In this document: in pieces, positions 33,323 to 42,822 of the stretch
How the letters are laid out: each line of letters opens with the position of its first letter
Numbering within the stretch: position 1 is the first letter of the stretch
Notes under the pieces: generated by a model
What the model was told of the DNA's origin: nothing
What the model saw: only the letters and a program-made list of their open reading frames with translations
Databases searched by the model: none
Program-made: the position numbers and the translations under genes
Origin: Chitinophaga sp.
GTDB taxonomy: Bacteria > Bacteroidota > Bacteroidia > Chitinophagales > Chitinophagaceae
DNA: 64,000 nucleotides
Direction of reading: 5' to 3'
Assembly: GCF_017745275.1 (NCBI RefSeq)
Contig: NZ_JAGHZS010000008.1
Coordinates: forward strand, 186,001-250,000

Positions 33323-36079
33323 TTATTCTGGTTCAAAGCCGAGCATAAAGGTAAACTTAGCCGCATCCTTCAGACCACCACCCGGTGTAAGACGATCAAA
33401 CCCAACACCGTAGTCAAATCCAAGCAATCCGAACATAGGCAGGTAGAAACGCATACCTATACCGGCAGAACGACGTAAACGGAACGGATTGTACTCATTC
33501 AGATCCTTATAACCATTCGCTGCTTCCAGGAAAGCCAAACCAAAGATGGTGGAACTTGGATTCAGACTGAACGGATACCGCAGTTCCATCACAAACTTAT
33601 TAAATACCGTGAATCCGGAATAGTTGGCTGGTTGGCCATTTTCAGGATTGATACTTGGATCGGAAGTATAATACACCGGATAACCTCTCTGGGAAATGAT
33701 ATCACGGTCATAAATCGCAAAGTTACTCAAACCATCACCGCCCATTTCAAACCGGCCAAAAGGCGACAAAGTAGTGCGGCTGTTATAACGACCAATATAA
33801 CCAAATTTAGCCGCTACTTTCAACACAAAGGTTTTGTTATCGCTACCCATTGGTTTGCTTAAAGGCACATACCATTCTGCGTTAAAGCGATACTTCTGGT
33901 ACTCGATAAAATTAAACTGCTTGGAAGGAGACTCTTTGGAGTAGTCCTTATCAGGATTGAATAAAGAGTAGGGTGGCGTATACTGCGCAGATAACATGAA
34001 GTTGGAACCACTACGCGGGAAAATCTGCTGATCCACAGAAGACCTTGCCAGCGTGAGTTTTACGTTCACGTTATTGGAAGTACCACTTTCAAAACCAGGA
34101 ATACCAAAGTAGTTATAGTTCTTCAGTTTATACTGTTGATAGTTCAAAGAGTAAATCAGGGTGAAATAGTCATCCGGCCATTTCAACTGTTTACCCAATG
34201 ATACAGACGCACCCAATACTTTAAAGTGACCATCCGTAGATCTGCTGGTATCACCAGGCAGTTTGTAATAATCATTGTAAGCGTATGGATTCTGGTAGCT
34301 GCTATAGAAGCTTACAGAAAACTGGTTCCTCTTTTTACCACCCAGCCATGGCTCAGTGAAAGAGAAGTTATAGGAACGGTAAGCTTTACCATTGGAAGAC
34401 ACACGAACAGAGAGTTTCTGTCCATCGCCACTTGGTAACGGATCCCAGGTTTCCTTTCTGAAGATATTACGTAAAGAGAAGTTATTGAAGGTTACACCGA
34501 GGGTACCGGTTAAACCGATATAACCACCCCAACCGGCCGACAGTTCCAGCTGGTCATTGGCTTTTTCTTCTACGGTATAGTCAATATCCACGGTACCATC
34601 CTGAACGTTAGGCACCGGGTTCATCCCGATTTTTTCCGGGTTGAAGAAGCCGAGGTTGGCAATCTCACGGTTAGAACGGATCAGATCCTGGCGGCTGAAT
34701 TTTTCACCAGGGATGGTGCGCAGCTCACGACGGATCACGTGTTCGTTGGTTTTTTCGTTACCGGCAATGCGTACTTCCTTGATGGTAGCCTGCGGGCCTT
34801 CACGCAAACGGATTTCGTAGTCGATAGTATCGCCACGGATACCGATTTCTACCGGGTCAATCTGGAAGAACAGGTAACCATAGTCCATGTAGTAGCCACT
34901 GATATCGCCACCTTCCTGAGACATTTGTTTACCGATTCTTTTTTCCAGCAGTTCCAGGTTATAGACATCACCTTTTTTGATGCCGAGAATACGGGTCAAT
35001 ACAGAGTCGCTATAACGGGTATTTCCTTTCCAGGTGATATCACCGAAATAATATTTTTTCCCTTCGGAGATCTGCATATCAATATTCAGATTCTTCTCAC
35101 GGGATTTATAGGTAGTGTCGCGTACAATAACAGCATCCCTGTAACCTTTGGAGTTATAGAGGCCTACCACTTTAGCTTTATCTTCCAGGTACTTGTTTTC
35201 ATTAAACTTGGCAGAGCTGAAGAGTTTAAAGCGGAAATAAGGATCCAGCTTATCAAGAGCGCGTGTAGGCTGCAGGAAACCATAGGTTTGCCAGAAATCA
35301 TCTGGTGCTGCCAGGGAGTCTACATATACGTGTTCATTATCAGGATGCAGGGTAAAGCGGGAACGCTCTTTGGTGCCCTTCATTCTCTTCTTGATTTTGG
35401 CATCTGGCACATTGTAGTTACCTACGATATTGATATTCTCAATACGTACTTTATTTCCTTTGGTAACATAGAAGATGACGTGCCGGGAGTTTACCTGGCC
35501 GCTATCTGCTCTTTCTTCTATTCTCACGGTAGCATTACCAAACCCTTTATCTGCATAGAATTTATGTACTACGCCAATCACGTTTTGTTTCATGGCCTGG
35601 GTAATTACACTTCCTTTACGCAGGGTGGCTTTGGTAGCAATATCGTCGCCTTCTGTTTTCTTGATGCCTTTGAAGGAGAAAGACGACATACGGGGCATTT
35701 CGGTTAATCCGATTTCCAGCCAGATTTTATTGTCTTCAATTTTTGTTACATAGATGGTAACATCCGCAAACAATCTTTGTGACCAAAGGCTTTGAATGGC
35801 TTTGGTGAACTGGTCTCCCCCGGGGTAAGTTACCTTATCCCCTACGCTGAGGCCGGAGAGGGACAGCAGCAATGATTTATCCAGGTATTGGGTCCCAGCA
35901 ACGGTAATATCTGCAATTTCGTACTGTTGCGGATTACCCATGCTAATAGGAGAAACGGCCGGCGGGTTAGCAGGAGGCTGCGTGGGGGGCACGGTATCTT
36001 TTTGCTGAGCGGATACACGAATGCCTGCACTGCAACATAATGCTATAGCCAGAAGGCCCTTAGGAAATAATTTCTTCAT
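33323..36079 (-). CDS. bamA: Outer membrane protein assembly factor BamA
   Basis: 918 residues from the ATG at 36079. Signal peptide, then POTRA domains (ITVAGTQYLDKSLLLSLSGLSVGD; MPRMSSFSFKGIKKTEGD; VRIENINIVGNYNVPDAKIKKRM; KEVRIAGNEKTNEHVIRRELRT) and a C-terminal beta-barrel whose last strand ends FMLGFEPE. The IGMRFYLPMFGLLGFDYGVGFD stretch carries the barrel-lid type motif. It folds outer-membrane beta-barrels. The start overlaps the end of uppS by 20 bp, so the two are translationally linked. The two skp genes follow downstream. Confidence 0.95.
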   Translation of the reverse strand: MKKLFPKGLLAIALCCSAGIRVSAQQKDTVPPTQPPANPPAVSPISMGNPQQYEIADITVAGTQYLDKSLLLSLSGLSVGDKVTYPGGDQFTKAIQSLWSQRLFADVTIYVTKIEDNKIWLEIGLTEMPRMSSFSFKGIKKTEGDDIATKATLRKGSVITQAMKQNVIGVVHKFYADKGFGNATVRIEERADSGQVNSRHVIFYVTKGNKVRIENINIVGNYNVPDAKIKKRMKGTKERSRFTLHPDNEHVYVDSLAAPDDFWQTYGFLQPTRALDKLDPYFRFKLFSSAKFNENKYLEDKAKVVGLYNSKGYRDAVIVRDTTYKSREKNLNIDMQISEGKKYYFGDITWKGNTRYSDSVLTRILGIKKGDVYNLELLEKRIGKQMSQEGGDISGYYMDYGYLFFQIDPVEIGIRGDTIDYEIRLREGPQATIKEVRIAGNEKTNEHVIRRELRTIPGEKFSRQDLIRSNREIANLGFFNPEKIGMNPVPNVQDGTVDIDYTVEEKANDQLELSAGWGGYIGLTGTLGVTFNNFSLRNIFRKETWDPLPSGDGQKLSVRVSSNGKAYRSYNFSFTEPWLGGKKRNQFSVSFYSSYQNPYAYNDYYKLPGDTSRSTDGHFKVLGASVSLGKQLKWPDDYFTLIYSLNYQQYKLKNYNYFGIPGFESGTSNNVNVKLTLARSSVDQQIFPRSGSNFMLSAQYTPPYSLFNPDKDYSKESPSKQFNFIEYQKYRFNAEWYVPLSKPMGSDNKTFVLKVAAKFGYIGRYNSRTTLSPFGRFEMGGDGLSNFAIYDRDIISQRGYPVYYTSDPSINPENGQPANYSGFTVFNKFVMELRYPFSLNPSSTIFGLAFLEAANGYKDLNEYNPFRLRRSAGIGMRFYLPMFGLLGFDYGVGFDRLTPGGGLKDAAKFTFMLGFEPE

Positions 36080-36821
36080 TCTGCTGAATTTGATCGCTTG
36101 TTTTGCCAAAGCGCCGTTCTCTGGTTTGGTAATTTAAGATGGCTTGGTAAAGATGTTCATTGCGGAAATCCGGCCAACGGGTATCTGTAAAATACAGTTC
36201 TGCGTAGGCCAGCTGATATAGTAGAAAATTACTGATCCTGCATTCTCCACTGGTACGAATCATTAACTCAGGGTCTGGCAAGCCGGCAGTACAGAGATAT
36301 TTGTCCCATACTTCAGGCGTTACCGCGGCAGGGTCCAGGGCTCCATTTTTTGCGTCCAGGGCTATTTTCCTGGCGGCATTCACGATTTCCCACCTGGCAC
36401 TATAGCTAAGTGCCATAATGAGGTTAAGACCGGTATTTGGGCTGGTAAGCGCAATAGCCTCCTCCATTTCCCGCTGAGCCTGCGGCGGCAACATATCCAT
36501 GTCGCCAATCACACTCAAACGGATGTTATTTTTTGATAACGTATTCACTTCCATCCGGATAGTGTTTACGAGTAATTCCATGATGCCATTTACTTCATAT
36601 ACGGGGCGGTCCCAGTTTTCAGTAGAAAAGGCGTATAAGGTCAGATAACCTATTCCAAGTTCTGCACAGGTCTCCACTATATTTCGCACGCTTTCTACCC
36701 CCTCGTGGTGCCCATACAGCCTGTCTTGACCCCGCTCTTTTGCCCAACGGCCGTTCCCGTCCATGATAATGGCTATATGGCGCGGTAACCGTTGTAAGTC
36801 CAATTTATCCTTCAAGCTCAT
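36060..36821 (-). CDS. uppS: Isoprenyl transferase (undecaprenyl diphosphate synthase)
   Basis: 253 residues. HIAIIMDGNGRWAKERG holds the catalytic Asp and the P-loop-like motif of cis-prenyltransferases; GHHEGVESVRNI, LTLYAFSTENWDRP and DPELMIRTSGECRISNFLLYQLAYAELYFTDTRWPDF complete the signature. It elongates farnesyl diphosphate with isopentenyl units to make the C55 lipid carrier for peptidoglycan synthesis. It is the first gene of the uppS-bamA-skp-skp unit, with a strong -7 box 43 bp upstream. Confidence 0.97.
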   Translation of the reverse strand: MSLKDKLDLQRLPRHIAIIMDGNGRWAKERGQDRLYGHHEGVESVRNIVETCAELGIGYLTLYAFSTENWDRPVYEVNGIMELLVNTIRMEVNTLSKNNIRLSVIGDMDMLPPQAQREMEEAIALTSPNTGLNLIMALSYSARWEIVNAARKIALDAKNGALDPAAVTPEVWDKYLCTAGLPDPELMIRTSGECRISNFLLYQLAYAELYFTDTRWPDFRNEHLYQAILNYQTRERRFGKTSDQIQQNEEIIS

Positions 36822-36863
36822 TTGTGTCAGGCGTATTATAACAGATTATTTCCTAAAAGGGTG

Positions 36864-36871
36864 CAAAGATA
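36864..36871 (-). promoter_or_regulatory. -7 promoter element of uppS
   Basis: TATCTTTG on the minus strand, 43 bp before the uppS ATG, matches TAnnTTTG perfectly. A TTTTG lies about 26 nt upstream of the box, farther than the 21 nt seen elsewhere. Confidence 0.55.
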
Positions 36872-37033
36872 CAAAAATAGAGTAATGACTTTTTTGGCAA
36901 AGCCTAAGAAGTTGTTTTAACGTAGTTTTAACAGCGGAGTCAATACCAGTGGGGATCTTAGCAATTTCGGAGAGTTTTCCGGGCGGTTCGCAGGCATGGA
37001 AAGCCTGCCGGCAGAAAGTATTTTCTTCTTAAA

Positions 37034-37897
37034 TCAAAATTTACAGTTGTAAGAAGTAAAAAGAATGCTGATCGTGAGCTCGATAGTTACGTATTGGTCC
37101 TTATCCCGGCTATTGCCGCGCTGACGGCCCGTTACACCTATAGGCGTGCCATATACTCCCGACCGGTCCTGCAATTGCATGGCTACAGACGGCTGACCAT
37201 TGGCCAGCACCGGAAAAGCCGCCGGACCTGCATAAGTACTACTTACGTCGTCCAGATAATCTGTTTGGGTGAAGCGATACAGCGCTTCCAGCCCCACATT
37301 CACTTTTTTGGAGATATTATACTTAAAGCCCCCTCCTATTAACCAGGCATAAGATACCAGGCTATAAGGCTTACGGGCCGGATACAGCGCTGTTCCCTGC
37401 CCTTCCGTACGTATGGGCTGTAAAAAATATTTTTGCCCGTTCAGGTAAGTGTAGGGATTAAAATAAAAAATACTGGCGCCACCGGTCAAATATGGTGAAA
37501 ATCGCTCATGCAAACTCCCCGGTTCAAACCGGAAGAAGTTAAAATCGCCCTGCAATGCCAATTCAAACAAATTTGTATTGAAACTGAGGTTACGAAGGCG
37601 CTGAAACTCATTTTTATTGTACACGTCAGAATAACCCAGCTGCATATACCGGGCATGTACCCGTGCTCCCACATAATCATTCAGGTACTTTCTATAGTAT
37701 ATCCCCACAGCAGGCTTCAGCGTATTCAACGCCCCCCGGGTGTTCAGATCCCCAAAATATTGCGCCCCGCCAACAGATAAACCCAATTCCCCTACATACG
37801 ACAATTCATTCTGCGCCATTACCCGTTGAGCAAACAGACCACCTGTTGCCAGCAATAATAGAGTGATGTATTTTAGATATAGAAAAGGTTTCAGCAT
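37034..37897 (-). CDS. DUF6089-type outer membrane beta-barrel protein
   Basis: 287 residues with a signal peptide (LLLLATGGLFAQRVMAQ). ELGLSVGGAQYFGDLNTRGALNTLKPAVGIYYRKYLNDYVGARVHARYMQLG is the N-terminal signature of DUF6089, and the remainder alternates polar and aromatic residues as a beta-barrel. Its function is unknown. The gene often sits between nadK and uppS in Bacteroidota, which supports the identification. A short hairpin (36990-37012) follows it. The promoter is not clear. Confidence 0.8.
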   Translation of the reverse strand: MLKPFLYLKYITLLLLATGGLFAQRVMAQNELSYVGELGLSVGGAQYFGDLNTRGALNTLKPAVGIYYRKYLNDYVGARVHARYMQLGYSDVYNKNEFQRLRNLSFNTNLFELALQGDFNFFRFEPGSLHERFSPYLTGGASIFYFNPYTYLNGQKYFLQPIRTEGQGTALYPARKPYSLVSYAWLIGGGFKYNISKKVNVGLEALYRFTQTDYLDDVSSTYAGPAAFPVLANGQPSVAMQLQDRSGVYGTPIGVTGRQRGNSRDKDQYVTIELTISILFTSYNCKF

Positions 37898-38052
37898 AAA
37901 ATCAGTCCTACTTAAACGCTAAAATGCCGGATTTATTTAATGTATAGCCGATGATTATGCTTACTGCGTAGTCCTCTTTCCATCCACAGGCATAATTGAT
38001 GTTACAATCAGCAGGCAATATATTTGTAAATGTAACAATATATTTTACATTT

Positions 38053-38943
38053 CTATATTTTAATCGTGTTCCGTGCATCTATCCCCCATAACAATTTGTT
38101 ACGCAGGGTATGCAGGAAGTTGCTGTCGTCCAGGCGCAATAAGCTTAGTTTAAATTCTTCCTTTTTAACAGCCAGCTGCACGGTATTATCGATGGTTTCC
38201 ATACGACTATCCAGCGTACACAGGAACTGATCACTACGGCCCTCTACTTCAAAAGAAATGATATTGTTATTGGGAACAATGATAGGCCGAACATTGAGGT
38301 TATGCGGCGCCACCGGGGTAATCACAAAATTGCCGGCATCCGGGAATACAATAGGGCCCCCGCAACTTAAAGAATATCCGGTAGAACCGGTAGGGGTAGC
38401 CACAATCAACCCATCTGCCCAATAGGTATTCAGAAATTCGCCGTTCAGGTAAGTATGAATCTTTACCATGGCGGAAGTATCTTTCTTATGGATTGTAAAC
38501 TCATTCAGGGCATAAGGTACATCGCCGAACAAAGGAATATTGGCATCCAGGTGCAACAGCGACCGCTGATCTACCACATAAGTGCGGTTCAGCAGGGCCT
38601 GCACTAAAGCATAAATTTCTTCCTTACCTATACTGGCCAGGAAACCAAGCCGTCCGAAATTAATCCCGATCACTGGTATGTTGGTATCACGTACATAGCA
38701 AACCGTATCCAGCAAGGTTCCATCTCCCCCTAAACTCATCAGGAAGTCAATTTTCCCCGGCAAATCTTCTGCAGAACTGAATAAAGGCGGCACACTGTCA
38801 AAAGGAATGTGCTGCTGAAGCGTGCGATAAAAAGGCTCGTAAATAATGGCTTCAATTTCTGCCCGCTGCAATTCCTCCAGCAATAAGCGGATGTTTGCAA
38901 TATCTTCTGTAATAAATCCCCGGCTATATAGTGCTACATGCAT
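38053..38943 (-). CDS. nadK: NAD kinase
   Basis: 296 residues. The NAD-kinase motif GGDGTLL lies in FLMSLGGDGTLLDTVCYV; NEFTIHKKDTSAM and PTGSTGYSLSCGGPIVFPDAGNFVITPVAPHNL are the second and third conserved blocks. It phosphorylates NAD+ to NADP+ in the cytoplasm with ATP. It is 27 bp downstream of the POTRA/barrel gene on the same strand and may be co-transcribed. A palindrome AAATGTAA/TTTACATTT (about 38029-38051) lies just beyond its stop. Confidence 0.97.
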   Translation of the reverse strand: MHVALYSRGFITEDIANIRLLLEELQRAEIEAIIYEPFYRTLQQHIPFDSVPPLFSSAEDLPGKIDFLMSLGGDGTLLDTVCYVRDTNIPVIGINFGRLGFLASIGKEEIYALVQALLNRTYVVDQRSLLHLDANIPLFGDVPYALNEFTIHKKDTSAMVKIHTYLNGEFLNTYWADGLIVATPTGSTGYSLSCGGPIVFPDAGNFVITPVAPHNLNVRPIIVPNNNIISFEVEGRSDQFLCTLDSRMETIDNTVQLAVKKEEFKLSLLRLDDSNFLHTLRNKLLWGIDARNTIKI

Positions 38944-38970
38944 TCAGTGTTTCTTTTAAATGGTTCTTCC

Positions 38971-40383
38971 TCACATATCTACGCTCGTGTGTAAAAATAG
39001 GCCTTTTTGCCCTAACTGGTTAAAGCTGTACTCAATCCGTAGACAGGTATCATAGAAAGAAACGATATCTATTCCTATGCCACTGGTGTATAGCATCCGG
39101 TTGTTAAGCGTACCATTCCCGGGAAATTTACTATAGGCATAACCCGCGTCACCAAAGGCTTTGGCGAAGATGCGTACCGGAACGGTATTGAACTTTTTCG
39201 GCACAATGGGCAATTTAACCTTGAAAGACACCAATTCCTGGCGGAGTGTGGATTTCAGCACCGCAAAGCTGGTACCATCTATCACATAGTATTCAAGGCC
39301 TCTGAGGTAGTCATCACCGTAGCCCAGCGCCTGCTGGTTAATATAAGGTTGATCATTGGAGAACCGTGCCTGGCTGCGCACACCAAGCGCTGCAAACGTT
39401 TTGGGCCGTAGCTCCCAATATTTGGCCATATTCAGCCGGATATGTACATCATTAACGTCGTTCCAGGGGCCCAGCCCTTTCTTACCCACTTCTGCCACCA
39501 GGTTAAATCCTTTGAGGGGATATACCCAGCTATCGGCTTTGATATAGGTTAAACGATAGGTAATATCCAGAAAACTGATGTGGGTACGTCCTTTCCCCAG
39601 ATAGTTTGGATTCAGGATAGCCACAGAATCTGCTACTTTCTCATAGTTGTAATTTACAAATACCTGGTGCCTGGTATTGATGGCTTTGCGATAACTATAG
39701 TTAAGTCCCACCACATACACCTGACGCAGGAACTCATCCTTTCGGAAAAAATGTTGCTTATTGAAGTTAGTACTATCATTCACCTCACGGTTACGCTTAT
39801 AGGAAGCTAGGATACCTATACCATGACGAAAATGTTTGTCGATATAAGGCAGGTTGTATTGCAACGCAAATCTTTGGGTATAACCGAACTGTAACGAGGC
39901 ACTGAGTGCATCATTACGACCGGTGAGGTTCTCCTGGGTACCGCTAACGCCTATATTAACGCGGTCGAGGCTGTGTTTTTTCTCCACCCACCATTGATTA
40001 AAGTTTCGGTCCGCCAGTTTAAAGATGGGAAAGGCAAAGGTGTACCAGCGTTCCCATACTTCAAATACGAGGTCAGCATTGTCGCCATCCCAGTTTTTGA
40101 TATTGGCGGTAACATTCAGAAAAAGAGAGGTATTGAGCAGTTGTTTTCTTCTTTCCTCCAGGGTAGCGGAGAGATCGCGGAGATAAATGGTATCACCGGG
40201 CACCGTACTGATTTCCCGCAGGATGACGGAGGTACGGGTTTGTTTATTACCGGTAACGATGATATTACGTACAACGAGATAGCCCCCATTTGTTGCAGGC
40301 GCAGCTTGACCTTCCGCATTTTCCGGTAACACAATTCCCAACAGGCAGCACATCGCCAGCAGGAGGTAACAGCGTCTCAGCAT
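38971..40383 (-). CDS. POTRA-containing outer membrane beta-barrel protein (BamA/TamA-like)
   Basis: 470 residues with a signal peptide (MLRRCYLLLAMCCLLGIVLP). One POTRA-like domain (YLVVRNIIVTGNKQTRTSVILREIST, then LEERRKQLLNTSLFLNVTANI) is followed by a barrel of about 330 residues ending FLHTSVDM. It is half the size of the true BamA at 33.3-36.1 kb and carries one or two POTRA domains instead of five, so it is more like a TamA or patatin-type barrel. Role unknown; probably an outer-membrane assembly or secretion accessory. It sits between the CBS protein and nadK. Confidence 0.8.
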   Translation of the reverse strand: MLRRCYLLLAMCCLLGIVLPENAEGQAAPATNGGYLVVRNIIVTGNKQTRTSVILREISTVPGDTIYLRDLSATLEERRKQLLNTSLFLNVTANIKNWDGDNADLVFEVWERWYTFAFPIFKLADRNFNQWWVEKKHSLDRVNIGVSGTQENLTGRNDALSASLQFGYTQRFALQYNLPYIDKHFRHGIGILASYKRNREVNDSTNFNKQHFFRKDEFLRQVYVVGLNYSYRKAINTRHQVFVNYNYEKVADSVAILNPNYLGKGRTHISFLDITYRLTYIKADSWVYPLKGFNLVAEVGKKGLGPWNDVNDVHIRLNMAKYWELRPKTFAALGVRSQARFSNDQPYINQQALGYGDDYLRGLEYYVIDGTSFAVLKSTLRQELVSFKVKLPIVPKKFNTVPVRIFAKAFGDAGYAYSKFPGNGTLNNRMLYTSGIGIDIVSFYDTCLRIEYSFNQLGQKGLFLHTSVDM

Positions 40384-40497
40384 GTAGGTTTTGTAAAATT
40401 TAAAAAAGTGTTGACAATATCCAAATATAATAAAAAGCAGTATGCGGAACAGTGCCTACCGGAATTCCTGTTTTCCTGTTAACCATAAAATAAAAAA

Positions 40498-40539
40498 TAG
40501 CGAAGATAGATGCAGCTATACCTGCATCTATCTTCGCTA
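40498..40539. terminator. Perfect 18-bp hairpin after the CBS gene
   Basis: Arms 40498-40515 and 40522-40539 (core GCGAAGATAGATGCAG) are exact complements around CTATAC. It lies downstream of the CBS-domain gene. The core reappears in altered form in the repeat at 52457-52592, so this may belong to the repeat family as well as acting as a terminator. Confidence 0.65.
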
Positions 40540-40579
40540 ATCATTATAAATCTAACAAAATAAAATCGGTGTGGGAGAA

Positions 40580-41239
40580 CTACATACTGATATAATTCAT
40601 GAGCAGGTCGTAGTTCTTTTTAAGTAATTCTTCTTCCGGTTCTTCTGCGAAAATGTATTTAATCACGTAGTTAAACCTTTCAAAGGTGGCTACCAGGCCA
40701 TGTAGTTCCTGTCTGTTTGTTTTCAGTACCACTTCCAGTTTTCCGGTAGCGGGGTTGGTGATGGTATGGACGCTCAGCAGGGTTACATCATTTGATTCTG
40801 CAATGCGGGCAATTTCGCTGAGGGCATAGTCGCGCGGATCTACTTCAAATGAGATAATACCGCCGGGTTCCTTTACGCCGTTGTATCGTGCCAATGCTGC
40901 CAGGAGATTGTCTTTCGTAATGATACCGAGGTATTCATTTTCTTTAGTGACTACCGGCAGGGCAGATAATTTAAAATCGTAAAAAAGCTTCAGCGCTTCA
41001 AACAGGTGGGCATATTCCATGACAGCCGGGCGGGAGTTTCCGTACGCTGTGGATTCCAGCGGTACATCAGGGTCTTCGAGATCCATGATCTCGTCTTCCT
41101 CCACCAGGGCCAGGTATTTGCTATCCACTACCATTGGTAGTTGCGTCAGATGATATTCATTCATCAAACGCAGCGCCTTTGCTCCTGTATCCGAAGGATG
41201 CAGGACAGGTACTGATGATATGAGTTCTCTGGCAATCAT
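40580..41239 (-). CDS. CBS-domain pair protein with ACT-like C-terminus
   Basis: 219 residues from the ATG at 41239. Two CBS repeats (about 1-60 and 70-130: SVPVLHPSDTGAKALRLMNEYHLTQLPMV, and LFEALKLFYDFKLSALPVVTKENEYLGIITKDNLL) are followed by a C-terminal domain with ISFEVDPRDYALSEIARIAESNDVTLL and LEVVLKTNRQE that resembles an ACT fold. Such proteins sense adenine nucleotides or amino acids and act allosterically; the target is unknown. It precedes the POTRA/barrel-nadK pair on the same strand. Confidence 0.82.
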   Translation of the reverse strand: MIARELISSVPVLHPSDTGAKALRLMNEYHLTQLPMVVDSKYLALVEEDEIMDLEDPDVPLESTAYGNSRPAVMEYAHLFEALKLFYDFKLSALPVVTKENEYLGIITKDNLLAALARYNGVKEPGGIISFEVDPRDYALSEIARIAESNDVTLLSVHTITNPATGKLEVVLKTNRQELHGLVATFERFNYVIKYIFAEEPEEELLKKNYDLLMNYISM

Positions 41240-41357
41240 GTGTCGCGTATTCTTACACAAGAATACGAAAGAATATGCCAACAGAAAAAGAAATTACATG
41301 TACGCAAAATCACTGCACCTTTTGGTACAGTCATCCGACAACCGGGTAAAGGCTGTT

Positions 41358-42134
41358 TTAACTGGCAGGTTGATGCTTCAGCTTCTCCAGGAAAGTATGC
41401 AGAATTTTGTTGAACTCGTCGGGTACTTCCATCATAGGAGCGTGGCCGCATTTGTCAATAAACTGCAGCTCAGAATTAGGTATCAGCTTTTTAAATTCTT
41501 CTCCGACCATGGGTGGTGTTACGGTATCATTCATACCCCAGATCAGCAAAGTTGGTTGTTTGATATCTTTTAGCTCATCGCCCAGGTTGTGGCGGATAGC
41601 AGATTTAGCCAGTGTGATAATTTTAATCACTTTCAGGCGATTGTTCACTATTTCAAACATCTCGTCTACCAGTTCTTTGGTAGCGATTTTCGGATCGTAA
41701 AAAGTAAGTTCTGCTTTTTTGCGGATGTACTCGTAGTCACCGCGTTTAGGATAGGTTTCGCCCATTCCATTTTCGAACAAGCCGGAACTGCCGGTCAGGG
41801 TCAGCGATTTGATAGGCGCTTCAGGGTGTTTCAGCAGGTATACCAATGCCACATGACCTCCGAGTGAATTGCCCAGCAGGTTTACATCTTTGTATCCCCT
41901 GGCTTCAATAAACTTATGCACGTATTTGGCTAATCCCCCTACCGATGTTTCCAGGATGTTTAAATCGTACAGGGGTAACATCGGGATTACCACTTTGTTA
42001 TACTGCTTGAAAAATTCGATCATGTGCGAGAAATTGCTCAAAGCACCAAACAGTCCATGCAATAATACCAGTGGTTCTCCTTCTCCTTCTTCTATGAAAT
42101 TAAACTTACCCTGTGTTTTGATTTCGTAATCCAT
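41358..42134 (-). CDS. Alpha/beta hydrolase
   Basis: 258 residues from the ATG at 42134; a TTG further up is unlikely. The fold is clear: oxyanion motif LVLLHGLFGALSNF, nucleophile elbow GNSLGGH (Ser), a late Asp in LLIWGMNDTVTP and His in FIDKCGHAPMMEVPDEF. Catalytic triad intact. Related enzymes include esterases and MenH-like hydrolases; the substrate is unknown. It is the last of three same-strand genes (yqeY, cvpA, hydrolase) though with 71 bp between it and cvpA. Confidence 0.88.
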   Translation of the reverse strand: MDYEIKTQGKFNFIEEGEGEPLVLLHGLFGALSNFSHMIEFFKQYNKVVIPMLPLYDLNILETSVGGLAKYVHKFIEARGYKDVNLLGNSLGGHVALVYLLKHPEAPIKSLTLTGSSGLFENGMGETYPKRGDYEYIRKKAELTFYDPKIATKELVDEMFEIVNNRLKVIKIITLAKSAIRHNLGDELKDIKQPTLLIWGMNDTVTPPMVGEEFKKLIPNSELQFIDKCGHAPMMEVPDEFNKILHTFLEKLKHQPAS

Positions 42135-42205
42135 TGCCAAATCTTGAAAGTCAATTTTACGCTAAAATAATTCTTTTTATTAATCTAAATAATCTTTGAA
42201 ACGAG

Positions 42206-42748
42206 TTATCCAGGTTGAATATGCCGGGCCGTTGTCTCGAAAAAAGATTCCAGTTGGGCAAACATATTCTTAAAAACCGGGATCACTGTTCCCATATGAT
42301 CCAATACCCACGGGCCAATATTCTCTATATACGGATACACAATAGATTGGGCCTTGGTTTCAGGACTCAGCCAGTATACCTGGTTGGCCATCCACAACAT
42401 TACACTATAAATTATTATAAATATAACGCTATACAACAGTATTCCACCCAATTTATTCAGCCAGCCCAACATCACGGCTTCTACCAGCTTCTGTAACATC
42501 CCTGCTCCCAGCCTTACCAACAGGATTACTCCAAGGAACAGGCAAATAAAGCAAAGCACCGGTACCCAACGGGAATGCATATCCCAATGCTGCTGTACAT
42601 ATAGGGCGGTAACTGCTGATAATTTCAGGGCAGCTGCCAATCCCAGTATCGCCGCTACCAACGAAAACAAGGCTACTATCAATCCACGGGTATACCCCCT
42701 GTAAAGGGCAAACACCATGATGATAGCGAAAATAATGTCTATAGGCAT
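42206..42748 (-). CDS. CvpA family membrane protein
   Basis: 180 residues from the ATG at 42748. Four hydrophobic helices (PIDIIFAIIMVFALYRGYTRGLIVALFSLVAAILGLAAALK and the two following) match the CvpA family, inner-membrane proteins linked to colicin V export and envelope stress. The start at 42799 would include a charged, improbable leader overlapping a hairpin. It is transcribed after yqeY, from which a strong hairpin separates it. Confidence 0.85.
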   Translation of the reverse strand: MPIDIIFAIIMVFALYRGYTRGLIVALFSLVAAILGLAAALKLSAVTALYVQQHWDMHSRWVPVLCFICLFLGVILLVRLGAGMLQKLVEAVMLGWLNKLGGILLYSVIFIIIYSVMLWMANQVYWLSPETKAQSIVYPYIENIGPWVLDHMGTVIPVFKNMFAQLESFFETTARHIQPG

Positions 42749-42760
42749 GATAGAGCTATA

Positions 42761-42815
42761 GGAGCCGGTATTTTTTGAGGAAAAGTCTTTCTCCCTCAAA
42801 AAATAGCCTGGCTCC
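42761..42815. terminator. Long hairpin downstream of yqeY
   Basis: GGAGCC and GGCTCC close an imperfect stem whose inner arms TATTTTTTGAGG and CCTCAAAAAATA match exactly. It lies between yqeY and cvpA on the minus strand. Confidence 0.65.
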
Positions 42816-42822
42816 TGTCAGA

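Noticed and set aside
34739..35707. Plus-strand ORF of 322 codons opposite bamA
   Set aside because: It lies entirely within the bamA coding region on the other strand. Its composition (Ile/Phe/Thr-rich) follows from reverse reading of a beta-rich gene and no promoter or family motif supports it.
36990..37012. GC-rich hairpin (GCAGGC/GCCTGC) after the DUF6089 gene as a firm terminator
   Set aside because: The stem is short and no T-run follows on the minus strand, so I mention it only as a possible 3' end signal.
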